Counted from the first letter of the stretch, positions 35,172-46,839 are shown. The stretch is 64,000 bases of DNA from Methylaequor sp045563055 (GCA_045563055.1 JBJKUR010000007.1:62001-126000); one strand, 5' to 3'. The notes: generated by a model not told the origin, from the letters alone. Numbers and translations are program-made.

Positions 35172-37094
35172 TTATGCTCGTTCAAGAGAAAATTTTCTGG
35201 GATATGCAATTCCGAGGGCACTAAGTGCAGTTTTTGTGATGTTATCAACATCTATACCGCATTCAATGTTCTGTAGATCTGGTTTGCCGTGATTTATAAA
35301 TTTATCAGGAAAGAAAATTGGTCTGAATTTAAGTCCTTTGTCTAATGCTCCTGATTTAGCTAGGAACGACATCACTTGAGCAGAAAATCCGCCAATAGAA
35401 CCTTCTTCAACCGTTATGAAAACCTCGTGGTCTCTTGCCAATTGAGTAATTAAAAGTTGATCAATAGGTTTTGCAAACCTTGCATCTGCTACAGTTGTAG
35501 ATAGACCATATGATGCTAAAATTTCTGAAGCAAGAATGGAATCTTGAAGCCTAGTCCCTAGGGATAGAATACAAATTTTGCTACCTTCTTTGATAATCTT
35601 ACCTTTTCCTATTTTCCAGATTTCAGGTTGTTCTTTGATCTTAACTCCGACTCCTTCACCCCTTGGATATCTAAAGGCTGATGGTCTATCTTCAATTGTT
35701 GTTGAAGTCGCTATACTATTACAAAGTTCATTTTCATCACTAGGTGCCATCACAACAAAGTTTGGAAGAGTGCATAGATAGGCTAGATCGAAAGATCCGG
35801 CGTGGGTTGCACCATCAGCACCAACTTGACCGGCCCTGTCAATTGCAAACCTTACTGGCAGTGACTGGATGGCCACATCGTGTACAACTTGATCATATGC
35901 TCTTTGCAGAAAGGTTGAATAAATTGCCGCATAGGGTTTCATTCCCCTTGATGCTAAACCAGCAGCGAAAGTAACTGCGTGTTGTTCAGCTATTCCAACA
36001 TCAAAAGTTCTATTCGGGTGTGCCTTTTGAAAAATATCTAGACCAGTTCCAGATGGCATTGCAGCTGTCACGGCTACTATCGATTTATCTTTTCTAGCCT
36101 GCTTAACTAGCGCTTCAGCAAAGACTTTTGTGTAGCTTGGATTTTTAGAAGATGATTTTACTTGTTCCCCTGTTACAACATTAAACTTACCAACACCGTG
36201 GTATTTGTCTTCTGACTTTTCTGCTGGTTCGTACCCATAACCTTTTTTAGTAACAACATGTAAAAATACAGGTCCATCCCACTTTGATTTCTCAAGATTT
36301 CTTAGAACAGGTAGAAGGTGATCAAGATTATGACCATTGATTGGGCCGAGATAAAAAAAGCCAAGCTCTTCAAATAAAGTTCCACCGGTCACCATTCCTC
36401 TTACATATTCGTCTGCTTTAGCGGCCATATTTTGGAAAGTTTTGGGAAACTTTTTTGCCATGTGTTTTGCAAGTGTCCTGGCAGATTGAAACGTCTTTGT
36501 AGACAATAATCTTGAAAGATAGGCACTCATGGCACCTACTGGAGGTGCTATTGACATATCATTGTCGTTAAGGATTACAATTAATCTTGCGTTCATTGAT
36601 CCAGCATTATTCATCGCTTCATAAGCCATTCCAGCACTTATGGCCCCATCTCCGATAACACAAACAACGTTATGATTTTCTTTTTTAAGGTCTCTGGCTA
36701 CGGCCATTCCTAGTCCAGCTGATATAGAGGTTGAAGAGTGAGCTGCACCAAATGGATCGTATTCACTTTCAGACCTCTTTGTAAATCCGTACAAACCATT
36801 AGGTTGCCTAATAGTTCTGATTTTGTCTCTTCTGCCTGTAATAACTTTATGAGGATAACATTGGTGACCAACATCCCAAATAAGCTTATCTTTTGGAGTG
36901 TTGAATACACTGTGAATGGCTACCGTCAACTCCACTACTCCTAAGCCAGCTCCGAGATGACCGCCGGTTACAGAGACTGCATCAATGACTTCGTTTCTTA
37001 ATTCTTTACAAATAGTCTTTAGCTGTTTATCTGAAAAACTTTTAAGATCTTTTGGATATTTAACTTTATCTAACAGATTTGTTTGGTCATTCAT
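35172..37094 (-). CDS. dxs: Dxs, 1-deoxy-D-xylulose-5-phosphate synthase
   Basis: 640 residues, complete. Thiamine-diphosphate motif GDGAISAGMAYEAMNNAG, SVTGGHLGAGLGVVELTVA near the start, and DVGIAEQHAVTFAAG and GADGATHAGSFDLAY in the pyrimidine domain. It is the entry enzyme of the MEP pathway. Its position inside the hopanoid operon, with ispH in the facing operon, ties precursor supply to hopanoid output. Confidence 0.98.
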   Translation of the reverse strand: MNDQTNLLDKVKYPKDLKSFSDKQLKTICKELRNEVIDAVSVTGGHLGAGLGVVELTVAIHSVFNTPKDKLIWDVGHQCYPHKVITGRRDKIRTIRQPNGLYGFTKRSESEYDPFGAAHSSTSISAGLGMAVARDLKKENHNVVCVIGDGAISAGMAYEAMNNAGSMNARLIVILNDNDMSIAPPVGAMSAYLSRLLSTKTFQSARTLAKHMAKKFPKTFQNMAAKADEYVRGMVTGGTLFEELGFFYLGPINGHNLDHLLPVLRNLEKSKWDGPVFLHVVTKKGYGYEPAEKSEDKYHGVGKFNVVTGEQVKSSSKNPSYTKVFAEALVKQARKDKSIVAVTAAMPSGTGLDIFQKAHPNRTFDVGIAEQHAVTFAAGLASRGMKPYAAIYSTFLQRAYDQVVHDVAIQSLPVRFAIDRAGQVGADGATHAGSFDLAYLCTLPNFVVMAPSDENELCNSIATSTTIEDRPSAFRYPRGEGVGVKIKEQPEIWKIGKGKIIKEGSKICILSLGTRLQDSILASEILASYGLSTTVADARFAKPIDQLLITQLARDHEVFITVEEGSIGGFSAQVMSFLAKSGALDKGLKFRPIFFPDKFINHGKPDLQNIECGIDVDNITKTALSALGIAYPRKFSLERA

Positions 37095-37131
37095 AACTTA
37101 ACTTTTACACTTTCTCAAAGAGAATGCAATT

Positions 37132-38025
37132 TTAATAACATATTATCCCTTTTATAAAACAAAAAATCAAATCAATACGTGATAATTTTACATTTTTTTT
37201 TAAAGGATCCTCTTTTTTTAATAATAGGCAAAGTTTCTTGGCAATTCGATAGATTATTAATGTTTCTTTTCTAAGGGACCAAATATTTATTTTTCTTATG
37301 CCTTCGTAAGATTTATCAAGAATTTTCTCAACATTCAAAATAACTTCTTGTTTTAATTTTTCGAACTCACTTGATGAATGGTCATTAGTTAATTCTGAGA
37401 GATTAATTGAATACTTTGTGAAAAGTGAAATTGGAAGATAAACTCTATCTAATAATTCATAGTCTTTTTTACAATCTTGTAGGTGATTAATAATCTGTAA
37501 AGCAGTACAAAGTCCATCAGAAGATTTTAAAACATCACTTCTTTTACATAATTTTTTTTTTTTTGTTAGATATGTTAAATCAATAAAAAACCTTCCAACA
37601 GGGTTTGCTGAATATTTGCAATAAAAAACCAACTCTTTCCAATTCTTATATCTCTTTTTTTTTGCATCTAATTTAAAGGCTACTAAAAGTTGTCTTGAAT
37701 ATTTTTTGGTAAATTTAAACTCATTAAATCTCTCTAAAAGCTTATTTATAACCTCTATTTCGGTTTTCACTTGATCTTTAATGGATTTATCAAAAAAATT
37801 TAATATTTTTAGTTTTTCATTGGGTATTAAATGAATATGATCAGATATATCATCAGCTGTTCTTGCAAAAAAATAAAAATTCCTTACTAATTTCTTCATC
37901 CGGTTTCCAATGAAAAAGGATGCTACTGGAAAGTTTTCGTCTTTAAAGCTTTTCCCAGACAATAAACTTGTTATGTATGTTTGAGTAAATTTACTAATAT
38001 TTTCTTCCCTTCCAATTATTTCCAT
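37132..38025 (-). CDS. hpnC: HpnC, hydroxysqualene synthase
   Basis: 297 residues, paralogous to HpnD. RTADDISDHI and INHLQDCKKDYELLDRVYLP carry the aspartate-rich motifs; NFPVASFFIGNRMKKLVRNFYFFAR near the start is typical of HpnC. It converts presqualene diphosphate to hydroxysqualene. The start overlaps the end of hpnB by 32 bases. Confidence 0.9.
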   Translation of the reverse strand: MEIIGREENISKFTQTYITSLLSGKSFKDENFPVASFFIGNRMKKLVRNFYFFARTADDISDHIHLIPNEKLKILNFFDKSIKDQVKTEIEVINKLLERFNEFKFTKKYSRQLLVAFKLDAKKKRYKNWKELVFYCKYSANPVGRFFIDLTYLTKKKKLCKRSDVLKSSDGLCTALQIINHLQDCKKDYELLDRVYLPISLFTKYSINLSELTNDHSSSEFEKLKQEVILNVEKILDKSYEGIRKINIWSLRKETLIIYRIAKKLCLLLKKEDPLKKNVKLSRIDLIFCFIKGIICY

Positions 38026-39217
38026 CTAATAATAAATTATTTATTCCTGAAGATAAGGTCATTAAAAAATAAAAAAATGCTGCAATCGGTAATGATAAAT
38101 AAAATACTCCCGTTAATCTATAGAATCTTGCAGTTGGAAAATAGATTGCAATCATCATCAAAATTGAAGAAAGATTAAGAATTATAATAAGGTTAACTAA
38201 GTAACTGTTCTCTAGTTTTAAGATGCAAAGTAAAATTATGATTGCTGGGAATAAATAACTTAAAAATAGCCCTAGGAGAGAGATAATCAAAAATACATAT
38301 GATTTTTTTAGTTGCTCAAATGCAGTTCTAGAAACCATTCTCCATATAGTTCTAAGATCTCTATAACTTCTCTCGCTTAAAACTTTATTTGTTAACCCTA
38401 ACCAGATATTTCCCTTTTTTTTTATTAACCTTGCTAAATTACAATCGTCTATGACCTTATCTTTTATCCGGGTGTATAAATTGACTTCTTCAAATATTGA
38501 TGCCTTGCAAAGTATAAAGCCTCCTGCAGCTGCAGCTGTATTAAAATACCTATTACAAACTTTGTTAAATGGATATAACATTTGAAAAAAAAAGATAAAT
38601 GGAGGAATAAGAAGTTTTTCCCAGATAGATTTGCAGTGAAGTTTTGCCATTAAAGAAATCATTATAAAATCAAAATGATTTGCAAAACTCACTGCCCGAC
38701 TCAAAAGTCCCTTTCCCAATGTTATATCAGAATCTAAAAACAAAAAGTATTCGAATTTTTTTTTCAAAGCGAAGTCTACACCCTGCTTTAAAGCCCAGGT
38801 TTTACCTACCCATCCTTTTGGGAGTTTTTTACCATTGAGAAGAGAAAGTTTTGCAAATTCTTTTTTGAAGTCAATTATTTTTTTCGCAGTATTGTCAGAA
38901 CTATTATCATTGATAACTATAACTTCAAGGTGGCTATACTCTTGACTTTTAATAGATTTCAGAGTTTTAATGATGGTATTCTCTTCATTACGAGCTGGTA
39001 TTATTATACAAACCCTATCTTTTGTGGTTTGTATATTGTGAGCCCATTTCTTTTTTTCAAATATTTCGGGGTTTTGCCAAAAGAATTTATCAGTTATAAC
39101 TTTTCTTCTTCCGTAAAATAATAACATGTAGACCCAAGTGAAAAATACCAAAAGAGAAATAGATGTTAAAGCTTCATGGGTCATTATCAATTCGGGCATA
39201 GATATTGAGTAAAACAT
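37994..39217 (-). CDS. hpnB: HpnB, hopene-associated glycosyltransferase
   Basis: 407 residues, GT2 family membrane protein. An N-terminal membrane segment precedes RVCIIIPARNEENTIIKTLKSI; EVIVINDNSSD and FLFLDSDITL supply the DxD-type nucleotide-sugar site, and several transmembrane helices fill the last 120 residues. Likely modifies hopanoids at the membrane. First gene of the minus-strand hopanoid operon. Confidence 0.9.
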   Translation of the reverse strand: MFYSISMPELIMTHEALTSISLLVFFTWVYMLLFYGRRKVITDKFFWQNPEIFEKKKWAHNIQTTKDRVCIIIPARNEENTIIKTLKSIKSQEYSHLEVIVINDNSSDNTAKKIIDFKKEFAKLSLLNGKKLPKGWVGKTWALKQGVDFALKKKFEYFLFLDSDITLGKGLLSRAVSFANHFDFIMISLMAKLHCKSIWEKLLIPPFIFFFQMLYPFNKVCNRYFNTAAAAGGFILCKASIFEEVNLYTRIKDKVIDDCNLARLIKKKGNIWLGLTNKVLSERSYRDLRTIWRMVSRTAFEQLKKSYVFLIISLLGLFLSYLFPAIIILLCILKLENSYLVNLIIILNLSSILMMIAIYFPTARFYRLTGVFYLSLPIAAFFYFLMTLSSGINNLLLDGNNWKGRKY

Positions 39218-39339
39218 TCCCAGTTGTAAAAAAACAACAACGTGGAAGTAATTTTATTACATTTACATCAAATTACTTGATTTATAAAGAATTCTATTAT
39301 AATTGTAAATTATGATTAATAATTATACATTAAACTAGA

Positions 39340-39358
39340 TTGCCTAATTATTAGGCAA
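39340..39358. promoter_or_regulatory. Perfect 19-bp palindrome before the porin gene
   Basis: TTGCCTAAT and ATTAGGCAA are perfect 9-base arms around a single T, 21 bases upstream of the porin ATG (39380). It may be an operator or a hairpin in the mRNA leader; no regulator is encoded nearby. Confidence 0.5.
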
Positions 39359-39379
39359 ATTAAGGGAAAGGACTTGTTA

Positions 39380-40186
39380 ATGTTAAGAAAAATCTTATTT
39401 GTTGGAGCTTTATCGCTCCCGTTTGTTATGGCATCTCCAGCCAAATCATTCGAGTTTCCAGATAAACCACCAGTTGGTGAACTTTCTGCCAATGTCAGTT
39501 ATTATACAAACTATATCTGGAGGGGTGAAGAACAAACAGGTGGTATGTCAATTCAAGGGGGTTTTGACTATTCTGTTAACCTATTGGAAACTTACATAGA
39601 TGCTTACGTAGGTACATGGGCAGCAAACTTAAACACCAATGGTTTTGGTATGGAATTAGACTACTATGGTGGTTTTACCGGAGCGATACCGCTTGTTGAG
39701 GACTATTTATCATATGACATAGGTATGTTATATTACGATTATCCTGGGGCTTCTTCTCAACATAATGCTGGAAACGATGGAACTGGCGGATCTGGTACAC
39801 AAGGCATGGAATTCTTAGAATGGTATGGCTCTATTGGAATTTCAGGATTACCAGCAGATCTCGGTATTTCCTACTACTTTGGTTATTCTCCAACAGGTTT
39901 CGCTCAAAATTATGATTATACATATCATAATATTTCTGCGGAAATTCCTATACCTTCAACACCATTTACATTGTATGGTGGAGTAGGATTCACTGATTCC
40001 GATACTGCAGATAGCACAACAGGTTATGGTTTTACTGATTACCTAGTTGGTGTATCAACTTCTGCTTTCGGTCTTGACTGGGGCGTTCAGTACACAACAA
40101 CTTCTGATTATGCAGCATCTGGTGAAGATGCGGACACCACACTTGGCGGTGATCACGTTGTTGGATATGTTTCAGCTAGTTTTTAA
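39380..40186 (+). CDS. TorF-family putative outer-membrane porin
   Basis: About 268 residues with a signal peptide (to about KSFEFPD). GELSANVSYYTNYIWRGEEQTGG is the typical start of this porin family; the rest is alternating amphipathic strands rich in Tyr, Gly and Thr, and the final residue is Phe (VGYVSASF), as in beta-barrel outer-membrane proteins. ATG 39380 with AAGGA upstream is preferred to TTG 39374. Transported substrate unknown. A strong terminator follows. Confidence 0.88.
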   Translation: MLRKILFVGALSLPFVMASPAKSFEFPDKPPVGELSANVSYYTNYIWRGEEQTGGMSIQGGFDYSVNLLETYIDAYVGTWAANLNTNGFGMELDYYGGFTGAIPLVEDYLSYDIGMLYYDYPGASSQHNAGNDGTGGSGTQGMEFLEWYGSIGISGLPADLGISYYFGYSPTGFAQNYDYTYHNISAEIPIPSTPFTLYGGVGFTDSDTADSTTGYGFTDYLVGVSTSAFGLDWGVQYTTTSDYAASGEDADTTLGGDHVVGYVSASF

Positions 40187-40216
40187 TAGTCTGAAAAATA
40201 TTATTTATTAACAAGT

Positions 40217-41285
40217 TTAGCGGGGCGAGTATGTTCGCCCCGTTTTGTTTTTGTATCTAACTTCACATATAGAGATTGTTATTAATGACAGAGCAATTAA
40301 TGCACCTAATTGATGCATCAAACCAAGAAGAGTCGGAACATAAAGTTTAAGTATAATTATACCAAGAGTATATTGCAAAAGTATAACTAAAGTTAAACTG
40401 TAAAATAAAAATTTATAATCATCGAACAAACGATCCTTGTTGGCTTTAAAAACTGTATGTAGTACGAAAAGGAGGGTAAAAGTGGGCAACTATTCGATGC
40501 AAAAATTGCAGAAATCCTTGGTCATATATCAACTTTTTAAAGCTTAACCCACCTTCCTCGTATAAGATAGGTGGCAACAAACTGTCTCCCATGAGCGGGA
40601 AATTATTGTAGGATAGTCCAGCCTCAGTGCCCGATACAAGCGCACCAGCAGAAATCGTTATTATCAAAAGTAGGAAAGAAAAAGTAAGGTTTCTTTTATG
40701 GATTTCATAATGTTTGGAACTTATTATTCGAAAGCTCGAACTTTCAGATTTAAACAATTTCCAGAAAAAATACAGTAATATTGAATATATAAGAAATGCA
40801 GTTGATAGATGAATAGATAGTCTGAAATGACTAACATCTGGTCTCTCCGCTAAACCGCTTTTAACCATATACCAGCCCATGAATGCTTGAAATAAACCAA
40901 GAAGCGATAATAAAGTTAGTATCTTTTTTTCTGAGTCTGAAAAAGCCTTTTTTAACCACAAATATATTAGTGGGACAAAGAATGTAAGTCCTACCAATCT
41001 TCCCCAAATTCTGTGAAAGTATTCCCAAAAAAATATTTTTTTAAATTCAACTAAAGTCATATCAAAGTTTTTAATATTATATTCAGGATATTGTTTATAT
41101 TTTTGAAAAAGGTTTACCCAGTCATATTCATTTAAAGGGGGTATAATACCTTTTATCAAATTCCAGTCTGTCATTGACAACCCAGAGTCTGTAAGTCTCG
41201 TGATACCTCCGATAATTACCATCGTTATGACCATAAAGAGATTAATACCAAGCCATAAGAGTTTTTGTTTTCTAAAACTATCCAT
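40217..41285 (-). CDS. ctaA: CtaA/Cox15, heme A synthase (one 1-base insertion)
   Basis: About 355 residues, eight transmembrane helices. NLFMVITMVIIGGITRLTDSGLS, FWEYFHRIWGRLVGLTF and HFRLSIHLSTAF contain the conserved heme-binding histidines. The frame breaks after FLQFLHRIVAHF in a T4 run (about 40482-40485); removing one base continues as TLLFVLHTVFKAN through GLMHQLGALIALSLI to TAA 40217. It converts heme O to heme A for cytochrome oxidase, indicating an aerobic aa3-type chain. Confidence 0.9.
40221..40250 (+). terminator. Strong rho-independent terminator after the porin gene
   Basis: CGGGGCGA and TCGCCCCG form a perfect 8-bp GC-rich stem with a 6-base loop, followed by TTTTGTTTTTG. 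It lies within the last codons of convergent ctaA (tail KTGRTYSPR), so the two genes share this DNA. Confidence 0.9.
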
Positions 41286-41398
41286 ATATAAATATTAATA
41301 ATTCTTAAATTGAAAATTAAAACACATAATTATGATGTACAATATTATTATTTACATAATTTATTGACAAATTACTCTATTTATATTTTATTTTAAAT

Positions 41399-42094
41399 AT
41401 GTCTAATGAATTGAATTATGTTAGAATTCTTAATGAATCTCTGCAAGATGCCTCTCCATTTGAGGTTTTAAAACTATCAGTAGAAAAACTCTTTAAAAAA
41501 AAATTAATTTATGTTTGTTCTTTTGGTGCGGAATCGGCTGTGATTCTTCATATGATTTCTAGAATTAACAAAAACCTACCGATAGTTTTGCTAAATACAA
41601 ATTTTCTATTCAAAGAAACAATTGATTACAAGAACTATTTACTTGAAAAATTGGAACTAAATAATTTCAAAGAAATTTTACCAGACGAACGTGATTTATT
41701 AAATAAGGACAAAAGGAATTTATGGAAAATCAATCCTGATTTATGTTGTAATATCAGAAAAGTACAGCCACTTAATAAGGTATTAAAAGGATATAACGCC
41801 TGGATTTCTGGGAGAAAATCATACCACAATGGTGAAAGAAAAGGAGTTAAATTTTTTGAATTGCTCGACCAAAAAATAATAATTAATCCTCTTGTAGATT
41901 CTGACATGAAATTTATTGATAACTATTTTGAGAAAAATAAGATTGAGAGACACCCCTTATTTAAAAAAGGTTTTTTATCAATTGGATGTACCCATTGTAC
42001 AAAAAAAACGATAGACTTAGAAAATCCAAGGTCAGGAAGATGGTCAGACACAACGAAAACAGAATGCGGCATACATAAAAACTTTTATAAATAG
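41399..42094 (+). CDS. cysH: CysH, APS/PAPS reductase
   Basis: 231 residues. YVCSFGAESAVILHMI is the PP-loop-like nucleotide site. DLCCNIRKVQPL and SIGCTHCTKK provide the CC...CxxC set of a 4Fe-4S cluster, pointing to the APS reductase subtype. However, the downstream gene carries an APS kinase, so PAPS may also be formed; substrate not certain. It reduces activated sulfate to sulfite in assimilation. First of cysH-cysD-cysNC with one-base gaps. Confidence 0.92.
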   Translation: MSNELNYVRILNESLQDASPFEVLKLSVEKLFKKKLIYVCSFGAESAVILHMISRINKNLPIVLLNTNFLFKETIDYKNYLLEKLELNNFKEILPDERDLLNKDKRNLWKINPDLCCNIRKVQPLNKVLKGYNAWISGRKSYHNGERKGVKFFELLDQKIIINPLVDSDMKFIDNYFEKNKIERHPLFKKGFLSIGCTHCTKKTIDLENPRSGRWSDTTKTECGIHKNFYK

Positions 42095-42095
42095 A

Positions 42096-42893
42096 ATGGA
42101 ATCTAATTTACAAAAACTAGAAAATGAAAGCATATATATTTTTCGTCAAGCCTATAGGTCAATCCATAATACGGCAATTTTATGGTCATTAGGCAAAGAT
42201 TCAAATGTAATGATATGGCTAGCATTCAAGGCATTTTTTGGAAAGATTCCTTTTCCTGTTGTTCATGTTGATACTGATAAAAAATTCAAAGAAATGTATA
42301 AATTTAGAGATCAGTATGAAAAAAAGTGGAAACTGAATTTAATAAAAGGTAAGTGCCCTCCGATAAGTAAGATTGATCCCTCTCTTCCTCCAGCAGCAAG
42401 ATCAGCTGCGAGAAAAACTGAGGGATTAAAAGAGATAATTTCTAAATACAAATTCAGAGGCATTATAGCTGGAATAAGAAGAGATGAACAAGGAACAAGA
42501 GCCAAAGAAAGGGTATTTAGTCCACGAGATGAGTCTGGAAAATGGAATATCAAAAATCAACCTCCTGAATTTTGGGATCAAAGTAATTTTAATTATCCAG
42601 AATCTGTTCATGTTAGAATTCATCCATTATTAGGTTGGACAGAACTAGATATTTGGAGATACATTAAGCAAGAAAATATACCAATCGTAGATTTATATTT
42701 TTCAAGAAAAGGACTTAGATATAGATCGCTAGGAGATAAAGATATTACCTTTCCAATGAAAAGCAATGCATTAAGTATCGAAGAAATTATTAAAGAACTT
42801 GAAATTTCTAAAGTTTCTGAAAGAGCTGGACGGGCTATGGATCATGAAGATGAGAATGTCTTTGAAAAATTAAGGTCCAAGGGGTATATGTAG
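42096..42893 (+). CDS. cysD: CysD, sulfate adenylyltransferase small subunit
   Basis: 265 residues. ILWSLGKDSNVMIWLA is the PP-loop, PFPVVHVDTDKKFKEMYKFRD and GIRRDEQGTRAKERVFSPRD are conserved, and the protein ends SKVSERAGRAMDHEDENVFEKLRSKGYM as expected split over the C-terminus. With CysN it forms APS from ATP and sulfate. Confidence 0.97.
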   Translation: MESNLQKLENESIYIFRQAYRSIHNTAILWSLGKDSNVMIWLAFKAFFGKIPFPVVHVDTDKKFKEMYKFRDQYEKKWKLNLIKGKCPPISKIDPSLPPAARSAARKTEGLKEIISKYKFRGIIAGIRRDEQGTRAKERVFSPRDESGKWNIKNQPPEFWDQSNFNYPESVHVRIHPLLGWTELDIWRYIKQENIPIVDLYFSRKGLRYRSLGDKDITFPMKSNALSIEEIIKELEISKVSERAGRAMDHEDENVFEKLRSKGYM

Positions 42894-42894
42894 A

Positions 42895-44757
42895 ATGAAT
42901 TACAATAAGCACGATGAAAATGTTCCAAAAGTTGTAATTGTCGGGCATGTGGATCATGGTAAATCATCATTTATTGGAAGAATGCTTTATGATATTGGAG
43001 AAATACCTGAGGATAGATTTTTAGATTTAAAGAACGCTAGTGAAAAAAGAGGAATCAATTTTGAATTTGCGTTTCTTTTGGATGCATTACAAGATGAAAG
43101 AGATCAAGGGATTACCATTGATACAACCAGAATTTTTTTTAAAACAAATAATAGAAAATATTCATTTATAGATGCCCCCGGGCACAAAGAGTTTATAAAA
43201 AATATGATTACTGGTGCAGCCTCTGCAGATATTGCAATTTTAATTGTTGATGTATTTGAGGGAATCAAACAACAAACCAAGAAACACGCTTACTTGTTAA
43301 AACTTCTAGGCGTTGAACAAGTAATCACAATTTTTAATAAAATGGATAAAGTTGAATATAAAAAAAAGATCTATGATGATCTTAAGAATAACTTAAATAA
43401 ATTTTTAAATAACTTGGGTATTAAAGCAAAATTTTTTATCCCAGTTTCGTCTAAGTTTGGTGACAACATTGTCACAAAAGGTAAAAAAATGCCATGGTAT
43501 AAGGGGCATACATTTGTTGAAGTTCTCGATGAATATAAAATAAATGATGAGGAAATATCTGAAAATATAAGATTTCCAGTTCAAGATATATACAAACTTG
43601 GTGAGAAAAGAGTTATAGTTGGGCGAATTGAGTTAGGTCAGATATCTGTTGGTACAAATTTATTATTTCTTCCCTCCAATGAGTCTGTAAGTGTAAAATC
43701 TCTTGAGGCCTGGCCAAAGCCAAAAGGAAAATACCAAAAAGGTGATTGCATCGGAATAACATTATCAGAGCAAATTTTCGTTGATAAAGGAAATTTAGCG
43801 TCAGATACTATCTTACCCCCTAAATTAATGAATAGATTTGAGTCAATTGTATTTTGGTTAAGTGAAAAAAAAATTTCGTTTGAAAGTAAATATATTTTAA
43901 AAATCAACGCAGCTGAGTTTGATGTGAACATTCGGAAAATTAAAAAGATTATAGATACCGAAACACTTAACCCAAAAAAATCGTTGAATATTTCTAAAAA
44001 TGACATCTGTGAGCTTGTAATTCATTCTTCACAGCTTATTCCAATGGATGATTACAACTTTAACAAGTCGACAGCAAGGTTTTGCATCTTAGACGATGAG
44101 GAGATTTTAGCAGGAGGAATAATTGACTTAAAAAATTACCCTGATCAGAGAGAAGTTAAGACTCACCATACCAAAAATATTGTACCAGTGAGAAACACTA
44201 TAGCAGAGATAGACAGATCTATTAAATTTAACCATAGACCTGGAATTATTTGGTTAACTGGTCTATCAGGGTCGGGTAAAAGCACACTTTCAAAAAATGT
44301 TGAAAAGAGACTATTTAAGAAAGATTTTAATATTTTTACTCTGGATGGGGATAATCTAAGATTAGGTTTAAATAAGAATCTCAATTTTTCTCCTGAAGAT
44401 AGAACTGAAAATATACGAAGAACTGCTGAAGTAGCTAGGTTATTCACTCAAGCAGGTTTTATAGTTCTAGTTTCATTAATATCTCCTTACAGAAGTGAGA
44501 GAAAAAAAGCAAGAGATATCAGACCTGAATTATTCAGAGAAATATATGTAAAGGCATCTATCGAAGTTTGTAAAGCAAGAGATGTTAAAGGCCTGTATGG
44601 GAAAGCTCTAAGAGGAGATATTAAAAATTTTACTGGAATCTCATCACCCTATGAAGAGCCAGAAAAACCTGATCTTACAATAGATACATCTGTCCAGAAA
44701 GTTGATGAGAGTATTGAATTATTACAACAATACATAGTTGATGAATTTAGTTTCTAG
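42895..44757 (+). CDS. cysN: CysNC, sulfate adenylyltransferase GTPase subunit fused to APS kinase
   Basis: 620 residues. An EF-Tu-like GTPase domain comes first (GHVDHGKSS near residue 20, DAPGHKEFIKNM, NKMD), then beta-barrel domains, then APS kinase from about residue 445 with GLSGSGKSTLSKNVE and FTLDGDNLRLGLNKNL. The fusion is common in proteobacteria. It activates the CysD reaction and phosphorylates APS. Confidence 0.97.
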   Translation: MNYNKHDENVPKVVIVGHVDHGKSSFIGRMLYDIGEIPEDRFLDLKNASEKRGINFEFAFLLDALQDERDQGITIDTTRIFFKTNNRKYSFIDAPGHKEFIKNMITGAASADIAILIVDVFEGIKQQTKKHAYLLKLLGVEQVITIFNKMDKVEYKKKIYDDLKNNLNKFLNNLGIKAKFFIPVSSKFGDNIVTKGKKMPWYKGHTFVEVLDEYKINDEEISENIRFPVQDIYKLGEKRVIVGRIELGQISVGTNLLFLPSNESVSVKSLEAWPKPKGKYQKGDCIGITLSEQIFVDKGNLASDTILPPKLMNRFESIVFWLSEKKISFESKYILKINAAEFDVNIRKIKKIIDTETLNPKKSLNISKNDICELVIHSSQLIPMDDYNFNKSTARFCILDDEEILAGGIIDLKNYPDQREVKTHHTKNIVPVRNTIAEIDRSIKFNHRPGIIWLTGLSGSGKSTLSKNVEKRLFKKDFNIFTLDGDNLRLGLNKNLNFSPEDRTENIRRTAEVARLFTQAGFIVLVSLISPYRSERKKARDIRPELFREIYVKASIEVCKARDVKGLYGKALRGDIKNFTGISSPYEEPEKPDLTIDTSVQKVDESIELLQQYIVDEFSF

Positions 44758-44764
44758 AAACTAC

Positions 44765-44792
44765 TTGACATATTTAAACTAAATATTATTTT
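44765..44792 (+). promoter_or_regulatory. Probable groESL promoter
   Basis: TTGACA at 44765-44770 is a consensus -35; TATTTT at 44787-44792 after a 16-base spacer is a plausible -10 that runs directly into the CIRCE element, consistent with HrcA blocking the promoter. Confidence 0.65.
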
Positions 44793-44817
44793 AGCACTCA
44801 TAAGCAACGAGTGCTAA
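44791..44817 (+). promoter_or_regulatory. CIRCE element (HrcA operator) of groESL
   Basis: TTAGCACTC at 44791-44799 and GAGTGCTAA at 44809-44817 are the exact CIRCE inverted repeat with the standard 9-base spacer. HrcA binds it to repress groESL until heat or folding stress. hrcA itself is not in this window. Confidence 0.97.
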
Positions 44818-44859
44818 CAAGACTCGTGTATATGAATTGTCTAAGAAAGGAGATTCTTT

Positions 44860-45147
44860 ATGAAATTTAAACCATTACACGACAGAGTGGTCGTAAGAAG
44901 AATAGATTCTGATGAAAAATCATCGGGAGGAATTATCATCCCTGACACAGCTAAGGAGAAACCAAGTGAAGGTGAAGTTTTAGCTGTTGGCCCTGGCGAG
45001 ATGACAGAAGACGGTAAACTCAAACAAATGAATGTTAAATCTGGTGATAAAATACTTTTTGGAAAATGGTCTGGCACCGAAGTCAAACTAGATGGTCAAG
45101 ATGTATTGATAATGAAAGAATCAGATATTATGGGAATTCTAGATTAA
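44860..45147 (+). CDS. groES: GroES co-chaperonin
   Basis: 95 residues, full length: MKFKPLHDRVVVRRIDSDEK, the mobile loop SGGIIIPDTAKEKPSEG, and VLIMKESDIMGIL at the end. It caps GroEL during folding. AAGGAG precedes the start; groEL follows after 21 bases. Confidence 0.98.
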   Translation: MKFKPLHDRVVVRRIDSDEKSSGGIIIPDTAKEKPSEGEVLAVGPGEMTEDGKLKQMNVKSGDKILFGKWSGTEVKLDGQDVLIMKESDIMGILD

Positions 45148-45168
45148 TTTAATTATAAGGAGAAAATT

Positions 45169-46839
<1,671 letters not shown>

